Shown: in pieces, positions 32,110-41,194 of the stretch
How positions within the stretch are numbered: position 1 is the stretch's first letter
Layout of the letters: the number at the start of each line of letters is the position of its first letter
Translations under genes and position numbers: made by a program
Assembly: GCF_000308835.1 (NCBI RefSeq)
Contig: NZ_BAGN01000192.1
Span: 1 to 50,288 of the forward strand
DNA from: Nocardia vinacea NBRC 16497
Lineage (GTDB): Bacteria > Actinomycetota > Actinomycetes > Mycobacteriales > Mycobacteriaceae
Length of the DNA: 50,288 nucleotides
Reading direction: 5' to 3'
Notes under the pieces: model-generated
What the model saw: only the letters and a program-made list of their open reading frames with translations
The model's database searches: none
Told to the model about the DNA's origin: nothing

Positions 32110-33318
32110 ATGAGCATCAGCCCGCTGGACGGGGTTCGCGTCCTGGAACTCGGCAATTACATCGCCGCGCCGACCGCTGGTCGGATCCTCGGCGATTTCG
32201 GTGCCGAGGTGATCAAAGTGGAGCGGCCGAAGGCCGGGGACGAGCTACGCAACTGGCGGCTCTACGGCGGCGATACCTCGATGCTGTATCGCACCATCAA
32301 CCGGAACAAGAAGTCGATCACGCTGGATCTGCGCACTGCGGCGGGCCGGGGCATCGTCCTGGATCTGCTCCGGCACTGCGATGTGCTGCTGGAGAATTTC
32401 CGGCCGGGCATGCTCGAGAAGTGGGGCCTCGGTCCGGAGGTGCTGAACGAAGTCAATCCGGATCTGGTGATCACCCGGATTTCCGCCTACGGGCAGACCG
32501 GGCCGCTGTCCGCGCGGCCCGGTTTCGCCGCGGTCGCCGAGGCGGTCGGCGGGCTGCGCGAACTCGTCGGTGATCCGGATCGGCCGCCGGTGCGGGTCGG
32601 CGTGTCCATCGGTGATTCGATCGCGGGGATCTACGCGGCGTTCGGCACGGTGATGGCGCTGTTCCAGCGGCAACGGACCAACACGTCGATACCACTGGGG
32701 GAACGCATCATCGATGTGGCGCTGAACGAGGCGATCCTGTCGGTGATGGAATCGCTGGTGCCCGACTATCTTGCGTACGGCATCAATCGCGAGCGGGTCG
32801 GCGGGCGGATGGAGGGCATCGCGCCGAGTAATGCCTACCCGACCAGCGACGGCGCGAGCATCATCATCGGCGGTAACGGGGACGCCATCTTCCAGCGTTA
32901 TATGGAGGTGATCGGCCGCCCCGATCTGGCTGCCGATCCGGAACTGCAGGACAATGCCGGACGCTGGCGCAATCGCGAACGGCTCGACGCGTCCATCGCC
33001 GAATGGACCGTGCGGCACACCCGCGACGAGGCGCTGAAACTGTTGGAGGCGGCGGCCATTCCGTGCGGCCCCATCTACACCGCCGCCGATATCGTCGTCG
33101 ACGAGCAGTACAAGGCGCGCAATATGATTCAGCCGTTCCCGGTTGATGTCGGTGCGCCGCAACCGAAGACGGTCGGCTTTCCCGGCATTGTGCCGGTGAT
33201 CGGTGAAAAGTCCCTGCCCATCCGCAATGTCGGACCAGACCTGGGTGAGCACACGCGAGAGGTGCTGTCGGAACTGCTCGGAATGAGCGATGCCGATATC
33301 GCCGGATTGGAGGCGTGA
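32110..33318 (+). CDS. Class III CoA-transferase (CaiB/BaiF family)
   Basis: The 402-residue protein starts LDGVRVLELGNYIAAPTAGR and has FGAEVIKVERP, NRNKKSITLDLRTAAGR and ENFRPGMLEKWGL. The catalytic aspartate is at residue 169 in VRVGVSIGDSIAG, exactly where family III enzymes carry it. It moves CoA between carboxylic acids, typically from succinyl-CoA or acetyl-CoA to a catabolic acid. With the HMG-CoA-lyase-like gene 220 bases downstream it forms a two-step acid activation and cleavage route. No clear Shine-Dalgarno precedes ATG 32110. Confidence 0.93.
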   Translation: MSISPLDGVRVLELGNYIAAPTAGRILGDFGAEVIKVERPKAGDELRNWRLYGGDTSMLYRTINRNKKSITLDLRTAAGRGIVLDLLRHCDVLLENFRPGMLEKWGLGPEVLNEVNPDLVITRISAYGQTGPLSARPGFAAVAEAVGGLRELVGDPDRPPVRVGVSIGDSIAGIYAAFGTVMALFQRQRTNTSIPLGERIIDVALNEAILSVMESLVPDYLAYGINRERVGGRMEGIAPSNAYPTSDGASIIIGGNGDAIFQRYMEVIGRPDLAADPELQDNAGRWRNRERLDASIAEWTVRHTRDEALKLLEAAAIPCGPIYTAADIVVDEQYKARNMIQPFPVDVGAPQPKTVGFPGIVPVIGEKSLPIRNVGPDLGEHTREVLSELLGMSDADIAGLEA

Positions 33319-33349
33319 TGCGCGCCGGTATCGATGGAGTGGAGGCGGT

Positions 33350-33541
33350 ATGACGCGACGGGTATACGGCAGGCGTCGACCGCCGGGGCGCAGTGCGCGC
33401 GAAGTGAGTGCGCCCGGACACGCGCGTCCGACGGTGCATCCCACTCCGGCCACGAATGAAAAGCCCTGCGGTGGAGTGATGTGCGTGCCGCCGCATGTGC
33501 GTCAGGCGCCGCCGGTCCGGGATGCACGGGAAGAGGAATGA
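33350..33541 (+). CDS. Possible small basic protein between CoA-transferase and lyase genes
   Basis: A 63-codon frame from ATG 33350 has GGAGG four bases upstream, and its TGA overlaps the next gene's start. The product (MTRRVYGRRRPPGRSAREVS...) is rich in Arg and Pro and matches nothing I know. The spacing and ribosome binding site are the only support. It may simply be leader sequence. Confidence 0.3.
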   Translation: MTRRVYGRRRPPGRSAREVSAPGHARPTVHPTPATNEKPCGGVMCVPPHVRQAPPVRDAREEE

Positions 33542-34449
33542 TGCTGCGCGATGTGACATTGCGCGACGGGCTGCAGTTGACCGGAAAGGTGCTGCCGGTC
33601 GAGCGCAAGGTGGATATCGTGCGCCGACTGCTCGCCGTGGGCGTGCCCGCACTGGAGATCGGGTCGATGGCGCGTCCCGATCTGGTGCCGCCGATGGCCA
33701 ACACCATGGAACTCATTGCCGCGTTGAGTCCCGGAGAACTGCAACGCTGTTGGGTCTGGGTGGCGACACCGCGCCATGTGGAGAAGGCCGCCGCCGCGGG
33801 CGTGCGCAACTTCCAGTACTGCTTCTCCGCATCGGACGCGCACAATAAGGCCAATATCGGCCGCAGCACCGAGGACAGTGTCGCCGCGATGCCGGATGCC
33901 GTTCGGTTGGCGCGGGAGGCGGGCGGCGAAATCCAGCTCTGCCTCGCCACCAGCTTCACCTGCCCCTTCGACGGTCCCGTCGATCCCGAGCGAGTGCTGG
34001 CCATTGCCAACGACCCTCGCACCGAGGGCGCTTCCGACATCGTCATCGCCGACACCCTCGGCCAGGCCCACCCGACCCAGGTATCGGAGCTGATCTCCGC
34101 GGTGCGCGACCGAACCCCGCGGCGCCGCATCGTGTTCCACGGTCACGACACCTGGGGCATGGGCGTCGCCAACACCCTCGCCGCCCTGCAAGCCGGAGCA
34201 ACCATGGTCGACGGCTCCCTCGGCGGCCTCGGCGGCTGCCCCTTCGCCCCCGGCGCCAGCGGCAACACCTCCACCGAAGATATCCTCTTCGCCACCCGCC
34301 CCACCTGGTTCACCCCACCTGTCCTGGCAGAGCTGGTCGGCCTCACCGAAGACCTACTCGCCGAGCTCGACGAACCCAACCGGTCCCGCACCGCCGAAGG
34401 CGCCCGCTCCAAAGCCTCCGCCTTCGAATGGGTCACCGCCGCCCCCTGA
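33541..34449 (+). CDS. Hydroxymethylglutaryl-CoA lyase-like enzyme
   Basis: The 302-residue TIM-barrel protein has RDVTLRDGLQ at its start, EIGSMARPDLVPPMANTMEL, NFQYCFSASDAHNKANIGRS, IVFHGHDTWGMGVANTLAAL with metal-binding histidines and GGLGGCPFAPGASGNTSTED. These mark the HMG-CoA lyase family, which splits 3-hydroxy-3-methylglutaryl-CoA or relatives into acetyl-CoA plus a keto acid. AGAGGA precedes two ATGs (33538, 33541); the second is better spaced. It probably works with the upstream CoA-transferase in leucine, isoprenoid or branched-acid breakdown. Confidence 0.92.
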   Translation: MLRDVTLRDGLQLTGKVLPVERKVDIVRRLLAVGVPALEIGSMARPDLVPPMANTMELIAALSPGELQRCWVWVATPRHVEKAAAAGVRNFQYCFSASDAHNKANIGRSTEDSVAAMPDAVRLAREAGGEIQLCLATSFTCPFDGPVDPERVLAIANDPRTEGASDIVIADTLGQAHPTQVSELISAVRDRTPRRRIVFHGHDTWGMGVANTLAALQAGATMVDGSLGGLGGCPFAPGASGNTSTEDILFATRPTWFTPPVLAELVGLTEDLLAELDEPNRSRTAEGARSKASAFEWVTAAP

Positions 34450-34469
34450 CCGCCGCACAAGCAGTGCGT

Positions 34470-34499
34470 ACCTCGCAAAAGCTATAGCCGCTGCGAGGT
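34470..34499 (+). terminator. 8-bp stem after the lyase gene
   Basis: ACCTCGCA (34470-34477) pairs perfectly with TGCGAGGT (34492-34499) around a 14-base loop, 21 bases after the stop. It lies between convergent genes. There is no U-run. Confidence 0.4.
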
Positions 34500-34618
34500 C
34501 CGGTCGACCTCGACAGCGCGATCGCGGCGTATTGTGTGCTGTCCGCCGACGCCGAAACCTGCGGAAACGGTAGCGGCGGCCGCATCCGAAGAAACGCACA
34601 AAGTTCGGCGTGGCCCGA

Positions 34619-35470
34619 TCAGGGAGCGATTGTGGCCGAGGTGAATTGGTAATGCACGAAATCGCGGACGGGTTCGAAGCCGATGGTGCGGTAGATGTGG
34701 TTCGCGGTCAGGTTGGCGATGTCGGCGAAGAGGCAGACGTTCAGGTTGTTCCAGCGCAGGGTGCGGGATACGTGGGCGGTGAGGATGCTGGCGTAGCCGT
34801 TGCCGCGGTGAACAGGTGGGGTGTAGACGGGGCCGATTCGGGACCAGCCGAAGACCGGGACCTGGTGTGCAGCAAGGGAGACGGGCTCGCCGTCGCGCTC
34901 CCACAGCCACCAGCGACCGGTCGCGATGCGGTTCCGGATGGCGATGGCGGTCAGGGTCGGTGGCGGCATACCGGATTCGAGGCGCATCGCTTCGGTCCAT
35001 TCGACGCACAGCCCGACATCGGAATCGGTTGCGCGACGGGCTGATCCGGCGGCATTCGGAAAGTTCAGATCCGCGAGCCGGTAGAGGCGGGTCGAGTACA
35101 CCTCCCGATAGCCGACACCGTGCCGTTTGCCCCAGCGTTCGGCGAATTCGGTGGCATCATCGGTCGCGCCCTCGACCCCACCCGCATCCGCAGCGACCTC
35201 GGCCATCGCATCGGCAACGGGCACAACACTTCCCGTGGGCAGCTCACCGAGATACACGCCGCGTCCGGCCGCGCGCATGGCGGCGCCGATCACCGTCGCG
35301 TCATCGTCGTGGACGGACAGGAACCGCGAGCAGTCGGCATCGACCTGCATGCCGGCCAGGTGGTTGGCGATACCGGTGGTGATCACCGTGTGCCGCAACG
35401 GATCACGCAACAGAAACGGCTCGGCCAGCGACCGGAACCGTGCGGCATCGGCGGTGATCTCGATCCTCAT
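34619..35470 (-). CDS. GNAT-family N-acetyltransferase
   Basis: The 283-residue protein has a GNAT domain in its C-terminal half: GWSRIGPVYTPPVHRGNGYA followed by SILTAHVSRTL is the acetyl-CoA pyrophosphate loop, and VCLFADIANLTANHIYRTIG with FEPVRDF closes the fold. The N-terminal half resembles the degenerate first domain of two-domain GNATs. The acceptor amine is unknown. It stands alone on the minus strand, facing the lyase gene. Confidence 0.88.
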   Translation of the reverse strand: MRIEITADAARFRSLAEPFLLRDPLRHTVITTGIANHLAGMQVDADCSRFLSVHDDDATVIGAAMRAAGRGVYLGELPTGSVVPVADAMAEVAADAGGVEGATDDATEFAERWGKRHGVGYREVYSTRLYRLADLNFPNAAGSARRATDSDVGLCVEWTEAMRLESGMPPPTLTAIAIRNRIATGRWWLWERDGEPVSLAAHQVPVFGWSRIGPVYTPPVHRGNGYASILTAHVSRTLRWNNLNVCLFADIANLTANHIYRTIGFEPVRDFVHYQFTSATIAP

Positions 35471-35535
35471 ACCGAATTACGCTAGAGCCCGAAAGCCCTG
35501 CGCGCTCGCGATTTTCCGCGCCGCCGCGGCACGGT

Positions 35536-35811
35536 TCAGCTGGTTCGATCCGCGCGTAGCTTCAACAGCACCAGCCCGGCTGTGCACGCCAGAATCAGTC
35601 CGGCGACAGTGATTTCGACGTGCAGTCCGGCGATGCCGAGCACGGCTCCGACGATGCCGCCGATGAAAATCAGCCAGGCCGTTATCCGCGACAAAATCGT
35701 GGACAGGGTGCGCACTGGCGGGTTCGACACGACTTGCTGCGAAGTTTCCGGGGCCGCCGATTCGTCGGCCGTGGCGGAGGCTCGCAACGGAGTTGTCGAG
35801 TAAGCTCCCAT
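35536..35811 (-). CDS. Small membrane protein of unknown function
   Basis: The protein is 91 residues from ATG 35811, preceded by GAGGAG. A longer frame to ATG 35877 lacks a ribosome binding site. After a polar, Ser/Thr-rich N-terminus of about 35 residues there are two helices, ITAWLIFIGGIVGAVLGIAG and EITVAGLILACTAGLVLL, then a short basic tail. It is too short for a transporter; no family was recognised. Confidence 0.6.
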   Translation of the reverse strand: MGAYSTTPLRASATADESAAPETSQQVVSNPPVRTLSTILSRITAWLIFIGGIVGAVLGIAGLHVEITVAGLILACTAGLVLLKLRADRTS

Positions 35812-36102
35812 CATCAACTCCTCGATGACGCCGATCAGAGTATTGCCGTCGCCCGATTTCCACCGCGCGTCTCTCATCTAGGTACTGGCGTCTCACGCGT
35901 AACTTTGATCACACGCTACGGCCCCGGGACGCGGTTCGACCACGACACGTGCCCGCGACACGCCGAAGAGACCAATTCGATATCTGAGTCACCATTGTTT
36001 AATTCACGCTGGCACCACACGTGCCCGGCGTGTGCTCGTCTGGCCGGGTCGACCGGCCTCGATTATTGTGAGCTCCACTCGAACGGACGAGGAGTGTTAC
36101 CG
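35812..36102. other. Intergenic region with two ACACGTGCCCG direct repeats
   Basis: This ~290-base stretch between the divergent membrane protein and lipoprotein genes encodes nothing I can support. It contains the 11-base sequence ACACGTGCCCG twice, at 35945-35955 and 36017-36027, in the same orientation and 72 bases apart. They could be binding sites for a shared regulator of the lipoprotein gene. Confidence 0.35.
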
Positions 36103-36585
36103 ATGGAGAGCAGCAGGGCCAAGATCGCCGGTCCGGTAATCGCCGCGGGCGCAGTCTCTCTCGGACTCGTTCTCATCGGCGCCTGCGGAATCGGCAAGCA
36201 CGACACCTACGTCGCACCCCCACCGATCAAATCCGCCAACGACGACGCCGTCCCGGCCGTGCGCTACGGCACCAGCACCTCGGCGGCGCCGAAGGTGTTC
36301 ATCCCGCCGTCGCCGAGCTGGCAGGTCGCGCGCCCGGGACCGCCGCGCAAGTCGGTCGATTTCACCGTTCCACCATCGGCCCTGCCCGAATCCACGACCC
36401 GAGGGCCACAGACCGCCCCGTCGTACGCCGCCCCGACAGCCGTACCGTCACCCGCTTTCACCACCGAGATCGAGCTGCCGCCGAACACCCAGCCGCGTCC
36501 TGCCGTCGATCCGACCATCGAAGAGCCACCGACGACGCGCCGCGTGCCGACGGCCACCTCGCCGGGCCTCAGCGACGACGAATAG
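36103..36585 (+). CDS. Putative lipoprotein with proline/threonine-rich chain
   Basis: The protein is 160 residues from ATG 36103, with GAGGAG about nine bases upstream. A hydrophobic signal (VIAAGAVSLGLVLIGAC) ends in the lipobox-like LIGAC, so the cysteine at about residue 28 would be lipidated at the cell surface. The rest is Pro/Ser/Thr-rich and probably disordered, with no catalytic motif. A strong terminator follows. Confidence 0.75.
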   Translation: MESSRAKIAGPVIAAGAVSLGLVLIGACGIGKHDTYVAPPPIKSANDDAVPAVRYGTSTSAAPKVFIPPSPSWQVARPGPPRKSVDFTVPPSALPESTTRGPQTAPSYAAPTAVPSPAFTTEIELPPNTQPRPAVDPTIEEPPTTRRVPTATSPGLSDDE

Positions 36586-36588
36586 CAA

Positions 36589-36621
36589 AACGGCGGCGCG
36601 TACCTCGTACGCGCCGCCGTT
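36589..36621. terminator. Bidirectional 15-bp hairpin between the lipoprotein and FadE genes
   Basis: AACGGCGGCGCGTAC (36589-36603) and GTACGCGCCGCCGTT (36607-36621) are exact reverse complements around a CTC loop. They lie between two convergent genes, flanked by A and T residues. It should stop transcription from both sides. Confidence 0.85.
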
Positions 36622-36636
36622 CGGAACTACCGGACC

Positions 36637-37791
36637 CTACAACTCCGGCAGGTCATAAGAACCGACCTGTGCACTGAGCACCCGCAGATGCTCCAACCCA
36701 CCACCGAGCGTGCGCTCGATCGCGGTGAGCCGCGCGACGTAATGGCTCACCGGGTACTCCGCGGTGACGCCGATGCCGCCGTGCATCTGGATCGCCTCCT
36801 GGCCGATATGCCGCGCCGAGCGACCCACCTGCAGCCGCGCCCGCGACGCGACGACCGCGTCCACGGAGCTTGCGGAGTGGCCGAGAGATTCAGCGTCGGC
36901 GCCATCGGCCAGCGACGCATTCACGTAGAGGCTCATGCTGCGCGCCAATTCCAGCGAGACGTACATATTCGCCGCCCGCTGGGTCAGCGTCTGGAACTTC
37001 GACAGCGTGACGCCGAACTGCTTGCGCGTCTTCAGATAATCCGTCGTCAGCCGCAGCGCCTCCTCCATCGCACCGATGGACTCCGCGCACAGCGCGGCCT
37101 GGGCGTGCCCGATCGTGACCTGCACCGCCTCGGCGGCGTCGATATTGTCACCGAGCAGTTCGCCTGGAACCTTGTCGAATTCGATCTGCGCACCACGCTG
37201 ACCATCCAGCGTCCGGTACGACTTGCGCTGCACTCCGGCCGCATCCACCAGGAACAGTCCGATGCCGCCGGTCGGCAGCACTGCGCTGACCACCAGCTCA
37301 TCGGCGCTGTCACCGTGCGGAACCGGATTCTTCAGACCCGTCAGCACCCACGAATCCCCCTGCTGCACAGCGGTGGTCGCGAGTTCGGTGGACGGCCAGC
37401 GCACACCGGGCTCGGCATGCGCGAACGCCAGCAGCTTGGTACCGCCGGTCACCTCGGGCAGAATCCGCTGCCGCTGTTCGGCACTGCCGACCCGCGCGAC
37501 CAGACCGCCCGGCACCAGCACCGCATCCAGCAGCGGTTCGGGTGCCAGCCGGCGCCCGATCTCCTCGAGTACGACCATGGTCTCCACCGGACCGGCGCCG
37601 ACGCCGCCGTCCTCCTCGGTGAAGCTCAGGCCGAGCACCCCGAGTTCGGCCAACTGGTTCCAGACATCGCGGCTCCAGCCGAGTTCGGTGTCGGTGACCT
37701 TCAGGCGGGTCTCGGGATCGTAGTTGCGGGCGAGCAGGTCGCGGACCGTGTCGCGCAGCATGACCTGTTCATCGGTGAGTTCGAAATCCAT
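36637..37791 (-). CDS. Acyl-CoA dehydrogenase, FadE subunit of a paired heteromeric enzyme
   Basis: The 384-residue protein has the ACAD fold: MDFELTDEQVMLRDTVRDL, LGLSFTEEDGGVGAGPVE, DYLKTRKQFGVTLSKFQTL and IGQEAIQMHGGIGVTAEYPV. Its middle (FAHAEPGVRW) lacks the usual TEPxAGSD FAD-contact sequence, which the adjacent subunit has. Such complementary pairs form alpha2-beta2 enzymes in Mycobacteriales, several of them acting on steroid side-chain CoA esters. It starts nine bases after the stop of its partner. The substrate is not readable. Confidence 0.92.
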   Translation of the reverse strand: MDFELTDEQVMLRDTVRDLLARNYDPETRLKVTDTELGWSRDVWNQLAELGVLGLSFTEEDGGVGAGPVETMVVLEEIGRRLAPEPLLDAVLVPGGLVARVGSAEQRQRILPEVTGGTKLLAFAHAEPGVRWPSTELATTAVQQGDSWVLTGLKNPVPHGDSADELVVSAVLPTGGIGLFLVDAAGVQRKSYRTLDGQRGAQIEFDKVPGELLGDNIDAAEAVQVTIGHAQAALCAESIGAMEEALRLTTDYLKTRKQFGVTLSKFQTLTQRAANMYVSLELARSMSLYVNASLADGADAESLGHSASSVDAVVASRARLQVGRSARHIGQEAIQMHGGIGVTAEYPVSHYVARLTAIERTLGGGLEHLRVLSAQVGSYDLPEL

Positions 37792-37800
37792 GGCGGCGCC

Positions 37801-38973
37801 TCACAATCCGAGGATCGTGGAGGCGATGATGGTGCGCTGCACCTCGCTGGAGCCTCCGTAGATGGTGGTCTTGCGGTAGTTCAGATAGCCGGGGCCGCTG
37901 CGCTGTGCCCAACCGGGCGAGGCGATATCGGCGGCGTCGACCGGGAGTGCGTCCTGCCCCGCGATATCGAGCAGCAGCTCGGTCGCGGCCTGCTGCAGCT
38001 CGGAACCGCGCAGCTTGAGCACCGACGAAGCCGGATTCGGCTTACCGTCGGAGGAGTTCGAAACCACGCGCAACTGGGTCAGTTCCAGTGCGAGCAGTTC
38101 GTTCTCGAGTTCGGCGATACGCGCGGCGAAGACCGGATCCTCGAGCAGGGTGCCCGAACCCGACTTGGTCTGGCGCGCGTAATCCTTCGCGACACCGAGC
38201 TTGACCTTGGTGCGCCCGACACCGGTGATGCCGGTGCGCTCGTTGCCGAGTAGGAATTTGGCGTAGGTCCAGCCCTGGTTCTCCTCGCCGACCAGCTGAT
38301 CGGCGGGCACCCGCACATTCTCGAAGAAGACCTCGTTGACCTCGTAGCCGCCGTCGATCAGCTTGATCGGGCGGATGGTGACGCCGGGAGACTTCACATC
38401 GAACAGCAGGAAGGAGATGCCCGCCTGCTTCTTCGGTGCGTTCGGATCGGTGCGGACCAGGCAGAAGATCCAGTCCGCGTACTGGCCAAGGGTGGTCCAG
38501 ATCTTCTGGCCGTTGACGATGTAGGAGTCACCGTCGCGCACCGCGGTGGTGCGCAGCGAGGCCAGATCGGATCCGGCGTCGGGCTCGGAGAAGCCCTGGC
38601 ACCACCAGATATCCAGCGCGGCCGTCGGCGGCAGGAAGCGCTCCTTGATCTCCTGCGAGCCGAATTGCGCGATCACCGGGCCGACCATCTGGGCGTTGAA
38701 CGTCAGCGGCTCGGGCACCGAGGCCAGCTGCATTTCGTCCTGCCAGATGTGGCGCTGAATCGGCGTCCAGTCCTTGCCGCCCCACGCGACCGGCCAGTTC
38801 GGCACGGCCAGACCGTGGTCGTTGAGGATCTTGTTCGAAGTGACGATGTCCTCGCGGGACAGTTCGTGGCCGTATTTGACGCGGTCACGGATGTCGGCGG
38901 GAATCTCGGTCCGGTAGAAATTCCGCAGCTCGTCGCGGAAGCCCACCTCGTCGGGCGTCAGACTTAGTTTCAT
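37801..38973 (-). CDS. Acyl-CoA dehydrogenase, second FadE subunit
   Basis: The protein is 390 residues from ATG 38973, with GGGAG six bases upstream. VPNWPVAWGGKDWTPIQRHI, WCQGFSEPDAGSDLASLRTT, NGQKIWTTLGQYADW and LNYRKTTIYGGSSEVQRTII are typical of the FAD-contacting subunit of heterotetrameric FadE pairs (FadE17/26/29-like). It leads the operon, and the other subunit follows nine bases later. Together they should introduce the alpha-beta double bond in an acyl-CoA. Confidence 0.93.
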   Translation of the reverse strand: MKLSLTPDEVGFRDELRNFYRTEIPADIRDRVKYGHELSREDIVTSNKILNDHGLAVPNWPVAWGGKDWTPIQRHIWQDEMQLASVPEPLTFNAQMVGPVIAQFGSQEIKERFLPPTAALDIWWCQGFSEPDAGSDLASLRTTAVRDGDSYIVNGQKIWTTLGQYADWIFCLVRTDPNAPKKQAGISFLLFDVKSPGVTIRPIKLIDGGYEVNEVFFENVRVPADQLVGEENQGWTYAKFLLGNERTGITGVGRTKVKLGVAKDYARQTKSGSGTLLEDPVFAARIAELENELLALELTQLRVVSNSSDGKPNPASSVLKLRGSELQQAATELLLDIAGQDALPVDAADIASPGWAQRSGPGYLNYRKTTIYGGSSEVQRTIIASTILGL

Positions 38974-39192
38974 ACACATCTCCCGGTGTGTCTCGTACGT
39001 CCGCGTCAAACCTACCCCCCGGTAATCTCTCACTGTCGAGTGGGTCACAAGGGCAGATCGGGTATGTGTCGCGCGTCGACCCTCAGCGACCGGTGCGGTT
39101 GGTTGTGAGTCCCTGGGCGGCGTAAGCGACGAACTGGTACGTTGCTGCACGTGGGGCGGGGCTATCCCGGTGTTCGGTATCGAGGAGAACGA

Positions 39193-39951
39193 GTGAACGG
39201 CAGATCCATCGCACGCGCCGCCGCGGCAGTGACCTCTCTCGGCATCGGCGCGGTCCTCGCCCTCACCGGTACCGCGGTCGCCGAGCCATCCACCGTCGAT
39301 ACCGGACTCGAACAGCTCACCGCCGATGCCGGATCCGATCCGGCCGCGCAGGCGGGCGTCGGCGCGCTCAGCCAGTTCACGAAGATGGTGGATATCGCCG
39401 AACTGCGCAACGTCTCGGCTGCCTTCACCCCGTTCGCCTATGCCGCCCCGACCTTCGGCTGCGGCAGCATCGGCCCGGTCACCACGATCATCGCGGCGGC
39501 CTCCACCGACGGCTCCAACCCCAATGGCGCCGCGGATCCACTGCCAGGCACCCTGCGCTTCAGTGCGACACCCGCGCATTCGGGCGCACCGCTGTCCTCC
39601 GGGCTCGTCGTGGCCTGGCTGAACGTCAATACCGGCGCGAGCGGTCTCACCACGCTCGACGACCGGACCGAATACAACATGCCGACATTGTCGAAGACCG
39701 TGACCAGCGGTCCTGGCACGGTCATCGCCTCGATGTGGGGCATGATCGACTACCCGTTCGCGCATTGCGTGATGACGCCGACGGTAGGGATGTTCTACGT
39801 TCCGAATCTTCCGGTGCTGCCGGCGCCGGCGCCCGAGAGCGCCGCGCCGGCACCGGCACAGCCTGCCTCGACTCAGGAGCCGGTGGCGCCGGCCGCCCCG
39901 AACCACGCGGACTCCGTATCACGGGACGAAATCGCGCACCAGAACAACTGA
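39193..39951 (+). CDS. Secreted protein of unknown function
   Basis: The protein is 252 residues from GTG 39193, preceded by GAGGAG. A Sec signal peptide (ARAAAAVTSLGIGAVLALTG) ends at TAVA-EP. The mature part (FGCGSIGPVTTIIAAASTDG, SGLVVAWLNVNTGASGLTTL) has two cysteines that may pair and looks like a beta-rich domain. It ends in a Pro/Ala-rich tail. It resembles small exported proteins common in Nocardia and Rhodococcus with no known role. Confidence 0.82.
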   Translation: MNGRSIARAAAAVTSLGIGAVLALTGTAVAEPSTVDTGLEQLTADAGSDPAAQAGVGALSQFTKMVDIAELRNVSAAFTPFAYAAPTFGCGSIGPVTTIIAAASTDGSNPNGAADPLPGTLRFSATPAHSGAPLSSGLVVAWLNVNTGASGLTTLDDRTEYNMPTLSKTVTSGPGTVIASMWGMIDYPFAHCVMTPTVGMFYVPNLPVLPAPAPESAAPAPAQPASTQEPVAPAAPNHADSVSRDEIAHQNN

Positions 39952-39955
39952 GCGC

Positions 39956-41149
39956 TCAAGCCACCTTGCCGAAGAACGCTCGGATATCGGCGACGTGCAT
40001 ATCCGGCAGTTCCATCGGCACGAAGTGGTTTCCGGTATTGCCCTCGGGCCAGTGCGCAATAGTGTTGTCGCGCTCGGCGAGTCGCAACATGAGTGCGGAA
40101 CCGCCCGCGTAGACGCCCGTCGGTACCGCCTTTTGGCCGGTAGGCCAGACGAATCCGCCGTCGCCGAGTCCGTTGTACATCGGCCAGGACGACGTCCCTG
40201 CCGTGTTGGTGAACCAGTACAGGCTGATATTGGTCAGCAGATGATCGCGGTCCATGACGTCCTCGGCCAGTTCGGCCAACGGGGTGAACTCGTTGAATTT
40301 CTGCATCAGCCAGGCGAGCAGGCCCACCGGTGAATCGGTCCAGGCATGCGCGAAAGTCTGTGGCGCGGCACGCAATAGCACGTGGTGGTTCACGCCGCCG
40401 GACATCCAGCCCTGCATCTGGTCCCATTCCGCGCGTTCCTCCGGCGTCATGGTCGGCACATCGGCCTCGGTCGGCATGCCGATACCGCCGTCGAGATGCA
40501 CACCGACCACGCGATCCGGTGCGATAAGGGCGATTTCGGGTGCCACGTAGGCCCCGAGATCACCGCCCTGGGTGCCATAGCGCTGGTAACCGAGCCGATC
40601 CATCAGCTCGACCCACATCTCGGCCACCCGACGCACCGTCATCCCGGTCTCCTTCGGTCCTTCGGAGAATGCGAAACCGGGCACGGACGGGACCACGACA
40701 TGGAACGCCTGCGCCGGATCGAGTCCGTGGGCCCGCGGATCGGTCAGCAGGCCAATGGTTTTGGTGAATTCGACGAACGAATTGGGCCAGCCGTGGGTCA
40801 GGATCAGCGGCAGCGCATCCGGCTCGGGCGAACGCACATGCAGGAAATGCACGTCCAGGCCGTCGATTTCGGTGATGAACTGCGGGAACTCGTTCAATGC
40901 CGCCTCCTGGGCCCGCCAGTCGAATCCGGTGCGCCAGTACTCGGCCAGCTCCCGCAGATAGCCGACCGGAACACCGCGCTCCCAACCCTTGCCCGGCAGC
41001 TGCGCCGACCAGCGGGTGCGGGCCAGCCGGTCGATCAGATCGTCGATATCGGCCTGCGGGATGTCGATGCGGAAGGGGCGAATCTCGTTCAGCCCACCCG
41101 TCTCCCGACCGCCACCCCTGATCGAATCGCTACGCGATGCTGCATTCAT
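39956..41149 (-). CDS. Epoxide hydrolase (alpha/beta hydrolase with EHN domain) with a repeat-derived N-terminal leader
   Basis: The protein has 397 residues. After the 19-residue repeat leader comes the epoxide hydrolase N-terminal domain (IRPFRIDIPQADIDDLIDRL), then the alpha/beta fold. The oxyanion motif is HGWPNS (119-124), the nucleophilic aspartate is D197 in YGTQGGDLGAYV, and the histidine lies in GNTGNHFVPMELPD. It opens an epoxide to the diol. TAGGAG precedes ATG 41149. It is divergent from a WYL regulator, with a palindrome between them, so it is probably controlled by that protein. Confidence 0.92.
   Translation of the reverse strand: MNAASRSDSIRGGGRETGGLNEIRPFRIDIPQADIDDLIDRLARTRWSAQLPGKGWERGVPVGYLRELAEYWRTGFDWRAQEAALNEFPQFITEIDGLDVHFLHVRSPEPDALPLILTHGWPNSFVEFTKTIGLLTDPRAHGLDPAQAFHVVVPSVPGFAFSEGPKETGMTVRRVAEMWVELMDRLGYQRYGTQGGDLGAYVAPEIALIAPDRVVGVHLDGGIGMPTEADVPTMTPEERAEWDQMQGWMSGGVNHHVLLRAAPQTFAHAWTDSPVGLLAWLMQKFNEFTPLAELAEDVMDRDHLLTNISLYWFTNTAGTSSWPMYNGLGDGGFVWPTGQKAVPTGVYAGGSALMLRLAERDNTIAHWPEGNTGNHFVPMELPDMHVADIRAFFGKVA
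41093..41149 (-). repeat. Start-codon-anchored 57-bp repeat, copy C
   Basis: The first 57 bases of the epoxide hydrolase gene encode MNAASRSDSIRGGGRETGG and match copy B at 51 of 57 and copy A at 49 of 57 positions. It contains the palindrome ATCGC-GTA-GCGAT. The enzyme family normally starts at the EHN domain that follows. Confidence 0.88.
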
Positions 41150-41194
41150 TTCAACTCCTAATTCTTGGGTACATCAAGCACGTTAGAAGCCATA

